Source: an uncultured Comamonadaceae bacterium (lineage in GTDB: Bacteria > Pseudomonadota > Gammaproteobacteria > Burkholderiales > Burkholderiaceae). Taken from it: a stretch of 64,000 nt of DNA. The notes under the pieces are model-generated. The model searched no databases. It had not been told where the DNA came from and was given only the letters and a program-made list of their open reading frames with translations. The position numbers and the translations under genes are program-made. Position 1 is the first letter of the stretch. Each line of letters opens with the position of its first letter. Below, in pieces: positions 1 through 8,889 of this stretch. The stretch covers positions 1 to 64,000 of the forward strand of contig CAMLSD010000002.1 of assembly GCA_946482595.1 (NCBI GenBank), given 5' to 3'.

Positions 1-909
1 GAAGTCGAGATGCTCGGCTACCTGTTTTTCGTCGGTGACACCGCCCGCACCGACCTGCCCTACACCCGCGAGCCGCAGGCCGACAACACCTGGTTCAGGC
101 GCCGCCACGAGCCGGCGCTGGACCCGCAGGCCATCGTGCGCCTGGCCGAGGCCGCCCATGAACGTTATGGCTTCAATGACTTCAAGCTCAAGGGCGGCGT
201 GCTGCGCGGGGACGACGAGGTGCAGTGCATCCTGGCCCTGCACGAGCGCTTTCCGCAGGCCCGGGTCACGCTCGACCCCAACGGCGGCTGGCGACTGAAG
301 GACGCGATCCGCCTGCTGCGCGACCTGCGCGGCGTGCTGGCCTATGCGGAAGACCCCTGCGGCGCCGAAGACGGCTATTCGGGCCGCGAGGTGATGGCCG
401 AGTTCCGCCGCGCCACCGGCCTGCCCACGGCCACCAACATGGTCGCCACCGACTGGCGCCAGATGAGCCATGCCCTGGCATTGCAGAGTGTGGACATCCC
501 GCTGGCCGACCCTCACTTCTGGACGCTCGCCGGCTCGGTGCGCGTGGCCCAGACCTGCCGCGACTGGGGCCTGACCTGGGGCTCGCATTCGAACAACCAC
601 TTCGACGTGTCACTGGCGATGTTCACCCACGTCGGCGCGGCCGCGCCCGGTCGCGTGACCGCCATCGACACCCACTGGATCTGGCAGGACGGCCAGCGCC
701 TGACCTGCGAGCCCCTGCAGATCGTCAACGGCCGCGTGCGTGTGCCCGAGCGGCCGGGCCTGGGCGTCGAGCTCGACATGGCCGAGGTCGACAAGGCGCA
801 CCAGCTCTACCTGCAGCACGGCCTGGGTGCGCGCGACGATGCCGTTGCGATGCAGTGCCTGATCCCCGGCTGGACCTTTGACCCCAAGCGCCCCGCGCTC
901 GACCGCTGA
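1..909 (+). CDS. gudD: D-glucarate dehydratase, 3' part (5' end outside window)
   Basis: Enolase-superfamily enzyme that dehydrates D-glucarate (and usually L-idarate) to 5-keto-4-deoxyglucarate in the cytoplasm. The reading frame is open from base 1, so the start is missing; about 302 of the usual ~445 residues remain. Visible family features are the KLKGG strand carrying the catalytic lysine (near base 187), the metal-binding Asp of DPNGGW (near 275), the Glu of AYAEDPCG (near 350), the TATNMV segment, and the GSHSNNH motif with the catalytic histidine (near 585). The stop codon is 10 bases before the galactarate dehydratase start, so the two hexarate dehydratases form an operon. The conserved motifs make the family assignment firm; choosing glucarate over idarate as main substrate is inference. 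Confidence 0.93.
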   Translation, partial: EVEMLGYLFFVGDTARTDLPYTREPQADNTWFRRRHEPALDPQAIVRLAEAAHERYGFNDFKLKGGVLRGDDEVQCILALHERFPQARVTLDPNGGWRLKDAIRLLRDLRGVLAYAEDPCGAEDGYSGREVMAEFRRATGLPTATNMVATDWRQMSHALALQSVDIPLADPHFWTLAGSVRVAQTCRDWGLTWGSHSNNHFDVSLAMFTHVGAAAPGRVTAIDTHWIWQDGQRLTCEPLQIVNGRVRVPERPGLGVELDMAEVDKAHQLYLQHGLGARDDAVAMQCLIPGWTFDPKRPALDR

Positions 910-919
910 ACCCGCCACC

Positions 920-2479
920 ATGACCGAGCGCTCGCCCTTGACCATCCGCATGCATGCGCATGACAACGTGGCCATCGTCGCCAATGACGGCGGTCTTGCG
1001 GCGGGCGCGGTCCTGCCCGATGGCCTGGTCCTGCGCGAGCGTGTGCCGCAGGGGCACAAGGTGGCGCTGGTCGACATCCCGGCCGATGCGCCCGTGCTGC
1101 GCTACGGCATTCCGATCGGCCACGCCACACGGCCGATCGCGGCCGGCAGCTGGGTGCATGAGCGGCTGCTGGCCATGCCCGAGGCCCGCTCGCTCGACCA
1201 GCTCCCCAAGGCGACGGTGCCGGCACCGGCCCTGCCGCCCCTGGAGGGCTACACCTTCGAGGGCTACCGCAATGCCGACGGCTCGGTGGGCACACGCAAC
1301 ATCCTGGCCATCACCCAGACCGTGCAGTGCGTGGCCGGCGTGACCGACTTTGCCGTGCGCCGCATCAAGGCCGAGCTGCTGCCGCGCTACCCCCACGTGG
1401 ACGACGTCGTGGCCCTGGAGCACGGCTATGGCTGCGGCGTGGCCATCGACGCGCCGGACGCGGTGGTGCCCATCCGCACACTGCGCAACATCAGCCTCAA
1501 CCCGAACTTCGGCGGTGAGGTGATGGTCGTGAGCCTGGGCTGCGAGAAGCTGCAGCCCGACCGTCTGCTGCCGCCGGGCAGCATCACGCTCGTCGACCAA
1601 CGCCAGGACACCGCCGCACTCGACGTCGTCTGCCTGCAGGACAACGCCCACGTCGGTTTCATGTCCATGGTCGAGTCCATCCTGCGCCAGGCCGAGGTGC
1701 ACCTCGAACGCCTGAACCGCCGGCGACGCGAGACCGTGCCCGCCAGCGAGCTGGTGGTCGGCGTGCAATGCGGCGGCAGCGATGCGTTCTCGGGCGTCAC
1801 CGCCAACCCCGCCGTGGGCTATTGCACCGACCTGCTGGTGCGGGCCGGTGCCAGCGTGATGTTCTCGGAGGTGACCGAGGTGCGCGACGGCATCGACCAG
1901 CTCACCTCACGCGCGGCCACGCCCGAGGTGGCCGAGGCCATGATCCGCGAGATGGCCTGGTACGACGCCTACCTGAAGCGTGGCCATGCCGACCGCAGTG
2001 CCAACACCACGCCCGGCAACAAGCAGGGGGGCTTGTCCAACATCGTCGAGAAGGCCATGGGGTCGATCGTCAAGTCAGGCACGGCGCCGATCTCGGGCGT
2101 GCTGTCGCCGGGCGACAAGCTGCGCACACGCGGCCTCACCTATGCCGCCACGCCGGCCAGCGACTTCATCTGCGGCACGCTGCAGCTGGCTGCCGGCATG
2201 AACCTGCATGTCTTCACCACCGGCCGCGGCACACCGTATGGCCTGGCCGCGGTGCCGGTCATCAAGGTGGCCACCCGCACCGAGCTGGCGCGCCGCTGGC
2301 ACGACCTGATGGACGTGAATGCCGGCACCATCGCTGACGGCACGGCCACCATCGAACAGGTGGGCTGGGAGCTGTTCCACCTGATGCTCGACGTGGCCAG
2401 TGGCCGCAAGCAGACCTGGGCGGAACGCTGGAAGCTGCACAACGCCCTGGTGCTGTTCAACCCGGCCCCGGTGACCTGA
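920..2479 (+). CDS. garD: D-galactarate dehydratase (UxaA/GarD family)
   Basis: Dehydrates meso-galactarate to 5-keto-4-deoxyglucarate, the same product as GudD, so the two genes feed one downstream route. The 519-residue protein has the two expected parts: an N-terminal SAF-like domain (about residues 8-85) with the HDNVA motif, and a C-terminal GD_AH_C domain starting near residue 112 with [13 protein letters not shown], the conserved HGYGCG segment and the late [15 protein letters not shown] block. Family members are usually about 520 residues, so it is full length. The start chosen is the ATG at 920, giving the typical N-terminus; an in-frame upstream start at 878 would overlap gudD. The downstream dehydratase/aldolase steps of hexarate breakdown are not in this window. 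Confidence 0.93.
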   Translation: MTERSPLTIRMHAHDNVAIVANDGGLAAGAVLPDGLVLRERVPQGHKVALVDIPADAPVLRYGIPIGHATRPIAAGSWVHERLLAMPEARSLDQLPKATVPAPALPPLEGYTFEGYRNADGSVGTRNILAITQTVQCVAGVTDFAVRRIKAELLPRYPHVDDVVALEHGYGCGVAIDAPDAVVPIRTLRNISLNPNFGGEVMVVSLGCEKLQPDRLLPPGSITLVDQRQDTAALDVVCLQDNAHVGFMSMVESILRQAEVHLERLNRRRRETVPASELVVGVQCGGSDAFSGVTANPAVGYCTDLLVRAGASVMFSEVTEVRDGIDQLTSRAATPEVAEAMIREMAWYDAYLKRGHADRSANTTPGNKQGGLSNIVEKAMGSIVKSGTAPISGVLSPGDKLRTRGLTYAATPASDFICGTLQLAAGMNLHVFTTGRGTPYGLAAVPVIKVATRTELARRWHDLMDVNAGTIADGTATIEQVGWELFHLMLDVASGRKQTWAERWKLHNALVLFNPAPVT

Positions 2480-2493
2480 GGGCCCGGCAGCTC

Positions 2494-2738
2494 TCAAGGA
2501 AACGCCGGGCCGTCCCAAGTTTCCTTGACCCCCTCGGGGGGCGGGCAGGGCGCAGCCCGGCCCTGGGGGCGCTTTCAAGGAAACGCCGGGCCGCCCCAAG
2601 TTTCCTTGACCCCCGCGGGGGGGCGGGCTGGGCGCAGCCCGGCCCTGGGGGCGCTTTCAAGAAAACGCCGGGCCGCCCCAAGTTTCCTTGGCCCCCTCGG
2701 GGGGCGGGCTGGGCGCAGCCCCGCCCTGGGGGCACTCA
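2494..2738. repeat. Three tandem copies of an 81-82 bp structured repeat
   Basis: Units begin near 2494, 2575 and 2657 and are nearly identical, starting TCAAGGAAACGCCGGGCC. Within each unit TCAAGGAAAC pairs with GTTTCCTTGA about 15 bases later, followed by a C5/G5 hairpin and a third stem (CGGGCTG/CAGCCCG, loop GGCG). The array fills the gap between the convergent garD and MocR genes, so it could act as a bidirectional terminator. A fourth copy lies inverted inside the coding region at 37.97 kb. There are no unique spacers, so it is not a CRISPR array. Confidence 0.9.
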
Positions 2739-4148
2739 CAACAAGGCATGCGCCAGCCGACCCACGGTGCGCAGCGCCTCGGGCACACGCGGGTCGCCGA
2801 CATGGCCATGGTTCAGGCGGATGCAATGCGCAAACCGGCGGTCCGCCGAGAACAGGTGGCCCGGCGCCAGGCTGATGTTCTGCGCGCGGGCCAGCTGGTG
2901 CAGCCGCAACGCATCCACCTGCTGCGGCAGCTCGACCCACAGGAAGTAGCCGCCCTCGGGGCGTGTCACGCGCGTGCCCTTCGGGAAGTGACGCGCCACC
3001 GCACGCAGCGCCAGGGCCTGCCCGGTCGCCAGGGTGTGGCGCAACTGGCGCAGGTGCCGGTCATGGCCGCCGCGCTGCAGGTAGTCCGACAGGGCCTCCT
3101 GCGACGGCACCGCCGTCGACAGCGTGGTCATCAGCTTGAGCCGCTGCACCGCACCGGCATACCGGCCGGCGGCGACCCAGCCGACCCGGTAGCCCGGCGC
3201 CAGCGACTTCGAGAACGAGCTGCAGTGCATCACCAGGCCGGCGCGGTCCCAGGTCTTGGCGGGCGGCGGGCGCTCGTTGCCGTGGTGCAGCTCGGCATAG
3301 ACGTCGTCCTCGATCAGCGGGATGTTGCGCTCGGCCAGCATCTCCACCACGGCCTGCTTGTGCGCCGGGGGCATCAGGCTGCCCAGCGGATTCTGGAAGT
3401 TGGGCATGAACCAGCAGGCCTTCACCGGGTGACGGCGCAGCACCTCGGCCAGCGAGGCCGGGTCCACGCCCAGGCGCGGGTGGGTGGCCACCTCCACCGC
3501 GCGCAGGTTCAGACGTTCCAGCGCCTGCAGCGCGGCGTAAAACGTGGGTGATTCGATGGCCACCACGTCGCCGGGGCGGGTCACGGCCTGCAGGCACAGG
3601 TTCAGCGCTTCCATCGCACCGTGGGTGATCACGATCTCGGCCGGGTCCACCGGCACGCCGTTGACCACATAACGCAGGGCAATCTGACGGCGCAGGGTCT
3701 CGTTGCCGGTGGTGAGGTCTTCGGTGATGCGGCGCGGGTCCAGGCGACGCATGCTGGTGGCCAGGCTGCGCGCCAGCTTGTCCAGCGGAAACAGATTCGG
3801 GCTCGGGACGGCCGAGCCCAGGGGCACCACGTCCGGCTCCCGGGTCATGCCCAGCACGTCGAACACCAGGTCGCTGATCGCCACATGGGTGGTCTGCGCC
3901 GCCGGGCGTGCGGTGTCGGGCTCGGCCTGCAGTGCCGGGCGGCGGGCATTCACGTAATAGCCCGATCGAGGCCGGGCCTGGATCAGCCCCCGGGCCTCGA
4001 GCAGGTCGTAGGCCTCGAACACGGTCGAGGGGCTGATGCCGCGCGAACGACTGGCCTGCCGCACCGAAGGGAGTCGGTCCCCGGCGCGCAGCACGTCACC
4101 TGCGATCAGCGAGGCGATCTCGTCGGCATAACGTTCATAGCGCTTCAT
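2736..4148 (-). CDS. MocR-type transcriptional regulator (GntR wHTH + aminotransferase-like domain)
   Basis: A 470-residue regulator with an N-terminal GntR winged helix (residues 1-70, DRLPSVRQASRSRGISPSTV) and a C-terminal fold-type I aminotransferase domain (about 105-465). PLP-site residues are present: Asp281 in IEDDVYAEL and the Schiff-base lysine Lys314 in SSFSKSLAPGYRVGW. Such proteins (PdxR, GabR and YdcR relatives) bind PLP and respond to PLP or amino compounds rather than catalysing transamination. The ATG at 4148 starts exactly at the HTH; upstream in-frame sequence is not part of the family. It is divergent from the cytochrome genes and convergent with garD. Its ligand and target cannot be read from sequence. 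Confidence 0.9.
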   Translation of the reverse strand: MKRYERYADEIASLIAGDVLRAGDRLPSVRQASRSRGISPSTVFEAYDLLEARGLIQARPRSGYYVNARRPALQAEPDTARPAAQTTHVAISDLVFDVLGMTREPDVVPLGSAVPSPNLFPLDKLARSLATSMRRLDPRRITEDLTTGNETLRRQIALRYVVNGVPVDPAEIVITHGAMEALNLCLQAVTRPGDVVAIESPTFYAALQALERLNLRAVEVATHPRLGVDPASLAEVLRRHPVKACWFMPNFQNPLGSLMPPAHKQAVVEMLAERNIPLIEDDVYAELHHGNERPPPAKTWDRAGLVMHCSSFSKSLAPGYRVGWVAAGRYAGAVQRLKLMTTLSTAVPSQEALSDYLQRGGHDRHLRQLRHTLATGQALALRAVARHFPKGTRVTRPEGGYFLWVELPQQVDALRLHQLARAQNISLAPGHLFSADRRFAHCIRLNHGHVGDPRVPEALRTVGRLAHALL

Positions 4149-4182
4149 CGGTGGCCCTGCGTCAAGCTGATCTGCTTTTTGG

Positions 4183-4200
4183 GCAGTTTGTGCAGACTGT
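4183..4200. promoter_or_regulatory. Tandem 9-bp direct repeat, candidate MocR operator
   Basis: GCAGTTTGT (4183-4191) is followed immediately by GCAGACTGT (4192-4200), 35 bases upstream of the MocR-type gene and facing the divergent cytochrome genes. Characterised MocR regulators commonly bind direct repeats, which is the reason to note it. The assignment rests on position and arrangement only. Confidence 0.3.
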
Positions 4201-4312
4201 ACTGAAACGCGCTTGTCGCTCGGGACAAGACCCCGGATCCGCCAACTGATCCGGTCGATTCGACCACAGACTGAGACTTCACCGGGACACCGTTCTGCGG
4301 CACAGTCCGGTC

Positions 4313-5056
4313 GTGAACACGACTTGCTCCACGATCCGCGCCCTGGTGGCAGCCGCTGCCGCAACGCTGGCAGCCGCAGCCATTGCCGCGCCGCCGCGGC
4401 CCGCCCCGTCCATCGACACCATGGCCCAGCGTGTGCAGGCCTGCACCGTGTGCCATGGGCGCGAAGGCCGGGCCACGAACGAAGGTTACTTCCCGCGCAT
4501 TGCCGGCAAGCCGGCAGGCTACCTCTACAACCAGCTGCTGAACTTCCGCGACGGCCGACGCGCCAACGCGGCCATGGCCTATCTGCTCGACCCGCTGAGC
4601 GACGCTTATCTGCGCGAGATCGCCGAACACTTTGCCTCACTGGACCTGCCGTATCCGCCGCCGCGTCCCACACCGGCCGCACCGGCCGAGCTGGCGCGTG
4701 GCCGGCAACTGGTGGAGCAGGGCGACGCCGCACTCAAGCTGCCGGCCTGCGTGCAATGTCACGGCAGCCGCATGACCGGTGTGCTGCCCGCGGTGCCCGG
4801 GCTGCTGGGGCTGCCGCGCGACTACCTGATCGGCCAGCTCGGCGCCTGGCGCACCGGCCAGCGCCATGCCGCGGCCCCTGACTGCATGCGTGAGGTGGCG
4901 CAACGCCTGTCGCCGGACGACATCTCGGCCGTGGCCACCTGGCTGGCCTCGCGCACCGTGCCGGCCGACGCCCGCCCGGCACCGGCCGCTGAACACAGCG
5001 CGGCCCTTGGCGTGCCCCTTGACGCACGCCTCGCGTGCGGGAGCGGCACACGATGA
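4313..5056 (+). CDS. Periplasmic diheme cytochrome c (c553-like)
   Basis: A 247-residue secreted protein with a signal peptide (about residues 1-26, ending near AIAAPP) and two c-type haem motifs, CTVCH (44-48) and CVQCH (146-150), each in a class I cytochrome c lobe. It should carry electrons in the periplasm. The start is GTG at 4313, which gives a complete signal sequence. The next gene overlaps its stop by four bases (ATGA), so the two cytochromes are translationally coupled and probably act in one electron-transfer chain. No dehydrogenase subunit is adjacent, so the electron donor is unknown. The C-terminal tail after residue 220 is not conserved-looking. Confidence 0.88.
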   Translation: MNTTCSTIRALVAAAAATLAAAAIAAPPRPAPSIDTMAQRVQACTVCHGREGRATNEGYFPRIAGKPAGYLYNQLLNFRDGRRANAAMAYLLDPLSDAYLREIAEHFASLDLPYPPPRPTPAAPAELARGRQLVEQGDAALKLPACVQCHGSRMTGVLPAVPGLLGLPRDYLIGQLGAWRTGQRHAAAPDCMREVAQRLSPDDISAVATWLASRTVPADARPAPAAEHSAALGVPLDARLACGSGTR

Positions 5057-6348
5057 CGGCCCCGATCAAGACCCGCAAGCGCCTGGGGGCGGTGCTGGCC
5101 GCCCTGGTCCTGCTGCTTGCGCTGCTGGCGGCGTGGGTGGCCTGGCTCAATGTGCGCGGCGAGTCGCCGCTGCCCGCCAGCGAGCCGCCGCTGACGCGCA
5201 GCCCGGCGCTGCTGGAGCGCGGGGCCTACCTGGCGCGCGCCGGCAACTGCATGGGGTGTCACACCGCACGCGGTGGTGCGCCCTATGCAGGCGGGCGCGG
5301 CATCGAGACACCGTTCGGCACGGTCTTCGCGTCCAACCTCACGCCCGACCCCGACACCGGCCTCGGCCGTTGGACGCCGAGTGAATTCTGGCGCGCGCTG
5401 CACCACGGTCGCTCGCGCGACGGCCGGCTGCTGTATCCCGCCTTCCCGTATCCGAACTACACCCGCGTCACCCGCGACGACGCCGACGCGCTGCTGGCCT
5501 ATCTGCAAAGCCTGCCCCCCGTGCGCCAGGCCAGCCCGCCCCATCGCCTGCGCTTCCCGTACAACACCCAGGCGGCGCTGGCCGTGTGGCGCGCGCTGTT
5601 CTTCCGGGCCGCCCCCTTCCAGCCACGCGACGACCGCCCGGCCGAGTGGAACCGCGGCGCCTATCTGGTCGAAGGCCTGGGCCACTGCGCCGCCTGCCAT
5701 GCCCCGCGCAATGCGCTCGGCGCCACACGCGATGCGCCCGGTCTGAGCGGCGGGGTGATCCCGATGCAGGGCTGGTATGCCCCGTCACTGGCCACCGCCG
5801 CCGAGGCCGGCGTGGCCGAGTGGTCCACCCAGGACGTTGTCGACCTGCTGGGCACCGGCGTGTCCGCACGCGGTTCGGTGATCGGCCCGATGGCCGAGGT
5901 CGTGTTCAGGAGCACTCAGCACCTCGATGCCGCGGACCTGCAGGCCGTGGCCACCTACCTGCGCGCGCTGCCCCAGCAGCCGGTGGCCGCCCCGGCCGCC
6001 GACGAGGTCGAGCGTGCCGACAGTGCCGTGCTGGCACGCGGCGAACGCATCTACAGCCAGTCCTGTGCGCAGTGCCATGGCGAACAGGGCGAGGGCCAGC
6101 CCGGCGCCTACCCCCCGCTGGCCGGCAACCGCGCCGTGACGATGGCCGAACCCACCAACCTCGTGCAGGTGATCATGCACGGCGGCTACCTGCCCGCCAC
6201 CGCCGGCAACCCCCGCCCCTACGGCATGCCGCCCTTTGCCCAGTCCCTCGACGATGCCGAGATCGCTGCCGTCACGACCTACCTGCGCCAGTCGTGGGGG
6301 AACATGGCGCCGGGGGTGTTGCCGTTGGAGGTGCAGCGGTTGCGGTGA
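5053..6348 (+). CDS. Membrane-anchored triheme cytochrome c (dehydrogenase cytochrome subunit type)
   Basis: The 431-residue protein has an N-terminal hydrophobic anchor (about residues 11-32) and three haem sites: CMGCH (66-70), CAACH (212-216) and CAQCH (338-342). This three-domain layout matches the cytochrome c subunit of membrane-bound alcohol, gluconate or molybdenum aldehyde dehydrogenases, which pass electrons to quinone or a terminal oxidase. The ATG at 5053 overlaps the stop of the diheme cytochrome gene (ATGA); an upstream in-frame start at 5035 has less support. No catalytic dehydrogenase subunit follows: the next 370 bases are non-coding, so the partner enzyme must be elsewhere. 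Confidence 0.88.
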   Translation: MTAPIKTRKRLGAVLAALVLLLALLAAWVAWLNVRGESPLPASEPPLTRSPALLERGAYLARAGNCMGCHTARGGAPYAGGRGIETPFGTVFASNLTPDPDTGLGRWTPSEFWRALHHGRSRDGRLLYPAFPYPNYTRVTRDDADALLAYLQSLPPVRQASPPHRLRFPYNTQAALAVWRALFFRAAPFQPRDDRPAEWNRGAYLVEGLGHCAACHAPRNALGATRDAPGLSGGVIPMQGWYAPSLATAAEAGVAEWSTQDVVDLLGTGVSARGSVIGPMAEVVFRSTQHLDAADLQAVATYLRALPQQPVAAPAADEVERADSAVLARGERIYSQSCAQCHGEQGEGQPGAYPPLAGNRAVTMAEPTNLVQVIMHGGYLPATAGNPRPYGMPPFAQSLDDAEIAAVTTYLRQSWGNMAPGVLPLEVQRLR

Positions 6349-6721
6349 AGGGGCTAGGTTCTGCGCACAACAAGCATCGCATCTGAGGCGACGGTCCGCG
6401 CTTTGGTGTCCGTGGTGCCAAAGCGGTGGATGGGTCGCCTTTGCGCATGGCCTTGGGCGATGCGCACAGATGTTATTCGGGAGACCGTCCGATTGTTGCG
6501 GCGGCTATCCCCAAAAGGAACGATGCACAGCAGCTTGATGACTGACTGCGTACCCCGCTACAGTGCGTGTCCACCAACGCCTCGTGGGGGGCTCAGCATG
6601 GACGGCCAACTTCCGGTCCGGTGTCTCAGAGCCCTAGTGCACACCACTGGTAGACAGGCCGCAGTCGTACCGCAGGCGCGTCGATTGGGTTTGGTAGCCA
6701 TCTTGTTGAGGATAGGTACAA
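6349..6721. other. Non-coding stretch, 373 bp
   Basis: No credible gene on either strand. A short inverted repeat (CTTTGG 6401-6406 / CCAAAG 6418-6423) lies 52 bases after the cytochrome stop but has no T-run, so it is weak evidence for a terminator. Base composition becomes less GC-rich here than in the preceding operon, marking the start of the accessory stretch. Confidence 0.5.
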
Positions 6722-7330
6722 ATGTTTGGTGAGTTGGTTGAAGCCCTCAAATCAGCGCCTGCGGCCTACGCAGCTGGAGCAGCTGTTGTCGCAGCGATCC
6801 TCAAGACAGCAAAGTCGATCCTACAGTTTCACGATAGATACTTCAGGAGAAGACCGTTCGAGCGCTTATCTTTTCTTGCTGGAGAGTGTGCGGAAAATGA
6901 AGCATTGTCCGGTCTCATTGCTTCTGCGAAGAATGAGCTTGTGTTTCGAGAAGTACTGGATGCCACAGGCTCGCCGAAGTTCATTGCAGCAGTGCATTGC
7001 TTGCTTCAGTCAGGCAGATTCTCGATTGCGGAGTTGCGTTCGGCTGCGTTTCATCTCCGGCTTTGTGGTGATGAATTGGTCGTCAAGCTTGGGATCGGGG
7101 CGGTTGTCCTATTCTGGGTGCCCTTACTGCTAATTTTGTCCATGGGAATATCCGTGGGTGTCACTATTGTCAACCTACTTGCATTGAAGTCGCTGATCGG
7201 GACTCTTGCTGCTGCAGCGTTCTTCATCATCTTCCTGCTATTTGCACGGCTTGTCGGTCGCGATGCGCGGGCAGTTTGTGCGGCACGCTCGGTGGCGAGG
7301 AAGCTCAATGCGCTACGACTTGAGGGCTGA
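6722..7330 (+). CDS. Hypothetical membrane protein, AT-richer than neighbours
   Basis: A 202-residue protein with no family I recognise. It has a mildly hydrophobic N-terminal helix (about residues 12-32), a charged cytoplasm-like middle section (35-115) and two strong adjacent transmembrane segments near 119-148 and 155-180, ending in a basic tail. The start is ATG at 6722 with GAGGATAGG about eight bases upstream. Codon use is clearly less GC-rich than the surrounding operons, and the gene is isolated between two non-coding gaps, which suggests horizontal acquisition. A role in defence or toxin immunity is possible but nothing in the sequence shows it. Confidence 0.65.
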   Translation: MFGELVEALKSAPAAYAAGAAVVAAILKTAKSILQFHDRYFRRRPFERLSFLAGECAENEALSGLIASAKNELVFREVLDATGSPKFIAAVHCLLQSGRFSIAELRSAAFHLRLCGDELVVKLGIGAVVLFWVPLLLILSMGISVGVTIVNLLALKSLIGTLAAAAFFIIFLLFARLVGRDARAVCAARSVARKLNALRLEG

Positions 7331-7723
7331 GCGTTGGAGTGCGCCCTCAACACCACAGGCGCGCGTGTCGCGTGGTTTGCGTCCATTGAACAAGCGTTGC
7401 TGGCGGGTGGCCACCAGCCCATCCAGACAAAGCCGGCACTTGGCCGAGCGGAACAGACTCCCCAATACGACGTTATGGTCGCGGACACTCGGGCGCGCGG
7501 ACGACAGTTCCGCACTCAGCCGGCGCAGCATCGCCACCGCAGTGGGGGCCTTCACCTTTTGGGCGTGCAGCACAGGCATGTCGGGCCGCGTGCCACCGGT
7601 CCTGGCGCACGACCGTTCCCATTGATGTCGCCTCTGTGGACACTCGCTACGCCAGGCGGGTAGGCGAGAATCACCGCCTCAATCGCCTCGACCTTATCGG
7701 TAGCCACTGCCGTCCTATCGCTC
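7331..7723. other. Non-coding stretch, 393 bp
   Basis: Several short overlapping frames exist on both strands, but none shows a recognisable domain, good start context or codon bias. The minus strand around 7560-7720 reads a little like a frameshifted protein remnant, which I could not assign. The stretch may hold a decayed gene and should contain the truD promoter. Confidence 0.45.
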
Positions 7724-8737
7724 ATGACCGACGTCCCATACACCACCCTGCCGCAGTGGCCCACTGCCCATCCGGACAGCGGCGCCAGTGCCACGCTGAA
7801 ACGCCTCAACGAGGATTTCATCGTGACCGAACTGCCGCTGCAGTTGCCTTGCGGTGAGGGCGAACACGTCTGGCTGGACGTCGAAAAGAACGGTGCCAAC
7901 ACCGCCTTTGTGGCCCAGCAGCTCGCTGAAGCCGCAGGCGTGCAGGAGCGCGACGTGGGCTATGCCGGCCTCAAGGACCGCCACGCCATCACCCGTCAGT
8001 GGTTCAGCATCTACCTGCCCAAGGGCGAGACGCCTGACCTGACCCAGCTTCAGCATCCGGAATTCAAGGTGCTGGGTCAGAGCCGCCATGTGAAGAAGCT
8101 GCGGCCGGGGGATCTGCAAGGCAACCGGTTCCGCATCGTGCTGCGTGACGTGGCCGGTGAGCGCGATGCGATCGAGCGCAATCTGCGGTTCGTTGCGTCA
8201 CAGGGTGTGCCCAACTACTTCGGCGCGCAGCGCTTCGGCCACGACGGCGGCAATGTCGAACAGGGCCGCGCCATGCTGGCCCGCGAGATCCGCGTGCGCA
8301 ACCCGAAAAAGAAGGGCATCTACCTGTCGGCAGTGCGCTCCTTTGTCTTCAACGAAGTGCTGGCATTGCGAATTCAGCGAGGGCTTTGGGGCCAGTCCCT
8401 GGCTGGCGACGTCTTGACCGAGGCGGGCCAGCCCACCGGCCCGCTCTGGGGCCGGGGCCGCTTGAGCACCACCGATCAGGCACAGGCCCTGGAAAGCGAA
8501 GTGGCCCAACGTCACGCCATGTTGTGCGACGGCATGGAACATGCCGGTCTGGACCAGGAGCGCCGCGCCCTGGTGGTGAGCCTGGCCGACATGTCATGGA
8601 ACTGGCCGCAAGGCGATCAACTGGTGCTGGAGTTCTCCTTGCCCACCGGGAGCTATGCCACGGCTGTTCTGACCGAGATTCTCCGCACGACGGAGCCCGA
8701 GCGTCACACCGGCGACGAGCCAGCGGCTGTCGAGTGA
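7724..8737 (+). CDS. truD: tRNA pseudouridine(13) synthase TruD
   Basis: Converts U13 of tRNA-Glu to pseudouridine. The 337-residue protein is of normal length and carries the TruD signature GYAGLKDRHA (79-88) with catalytic Asp85, the early DFIVTELPL motif (31-39) and the GVPNYFGAQRFGHDG motif (near 165-180). The start is ATG at 7724. In many beta- and gammaproteobacteria truD sits with surE, ispF or nlpD; here it stands alone between accessory genes, so the locus has been rearranged or received insertions on both sides. The assignment is firm. Confidence 0.96.
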   Translation: MTDVPYTTLPQWPTAHPDSGASATLKRLNEDFIVTELPLQLPCGEGEHVWLDVEKNGANTAFVAQQLAEAAGVQERDVGYAGLKDRHAITRQWFSIYLPKGETPDLTQLQHPEFKVLGQSRHVKKLRPGDLQGNRFRIVLRDVAGERDAIERNLRFVASQGVPNYFGAQRFGHDGGNVEQGRAMLAREIRVRNPKKKGIYLSAVRSFVFNEVLALRIQRGLWGQSLAGDVLTEAGQPTGPLWGRGRLSTTDQAQALESEVAQRHAMLCDGMEHAGLDQERRALVVSLADMSWNWPQGDQLVLEFSLPTGSYATAVLTEILRTTEPERHTGDEPAAVE

Positions 8738-8889
8738 CGGCTGTGCTCTCTCGGGTCGAGACGGCGGCCAAGGTGGCTGCATCGCTCGAGAGCACGGCCT
8801 GGACGGTGCCATCATCATTGCCACGCCCGACCCGCTCGTGACCGCTTGCGGTGCGGGCTGCCAACGTCACAACCAGCCATCAGATTCCG

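Noticed and set aside
2457..2735. Open frame through the tandem repeat (minus strand)
   Set aside because: The predicted protein merely repeats the translation of the 81-bp unit and has no start signal; it is repeat-derived.
2494..2738. CRISPR-like appearance of the repeat array
   Set aside because: Units are contiguous 81-bp copies with no variable spacers and there are no cas genes.
6401..6423. CTTTGG/CCAAAG hairpin as a terminator after the cytochrome operon
   Set aside because: Stem is only six base pairs and no T-run follows.
7331..7723. Possible frameshifted transposase or toxin remnant upstream of truD
   Set aside because: No motif of a known transposase or toxin could be recognised in any frame.
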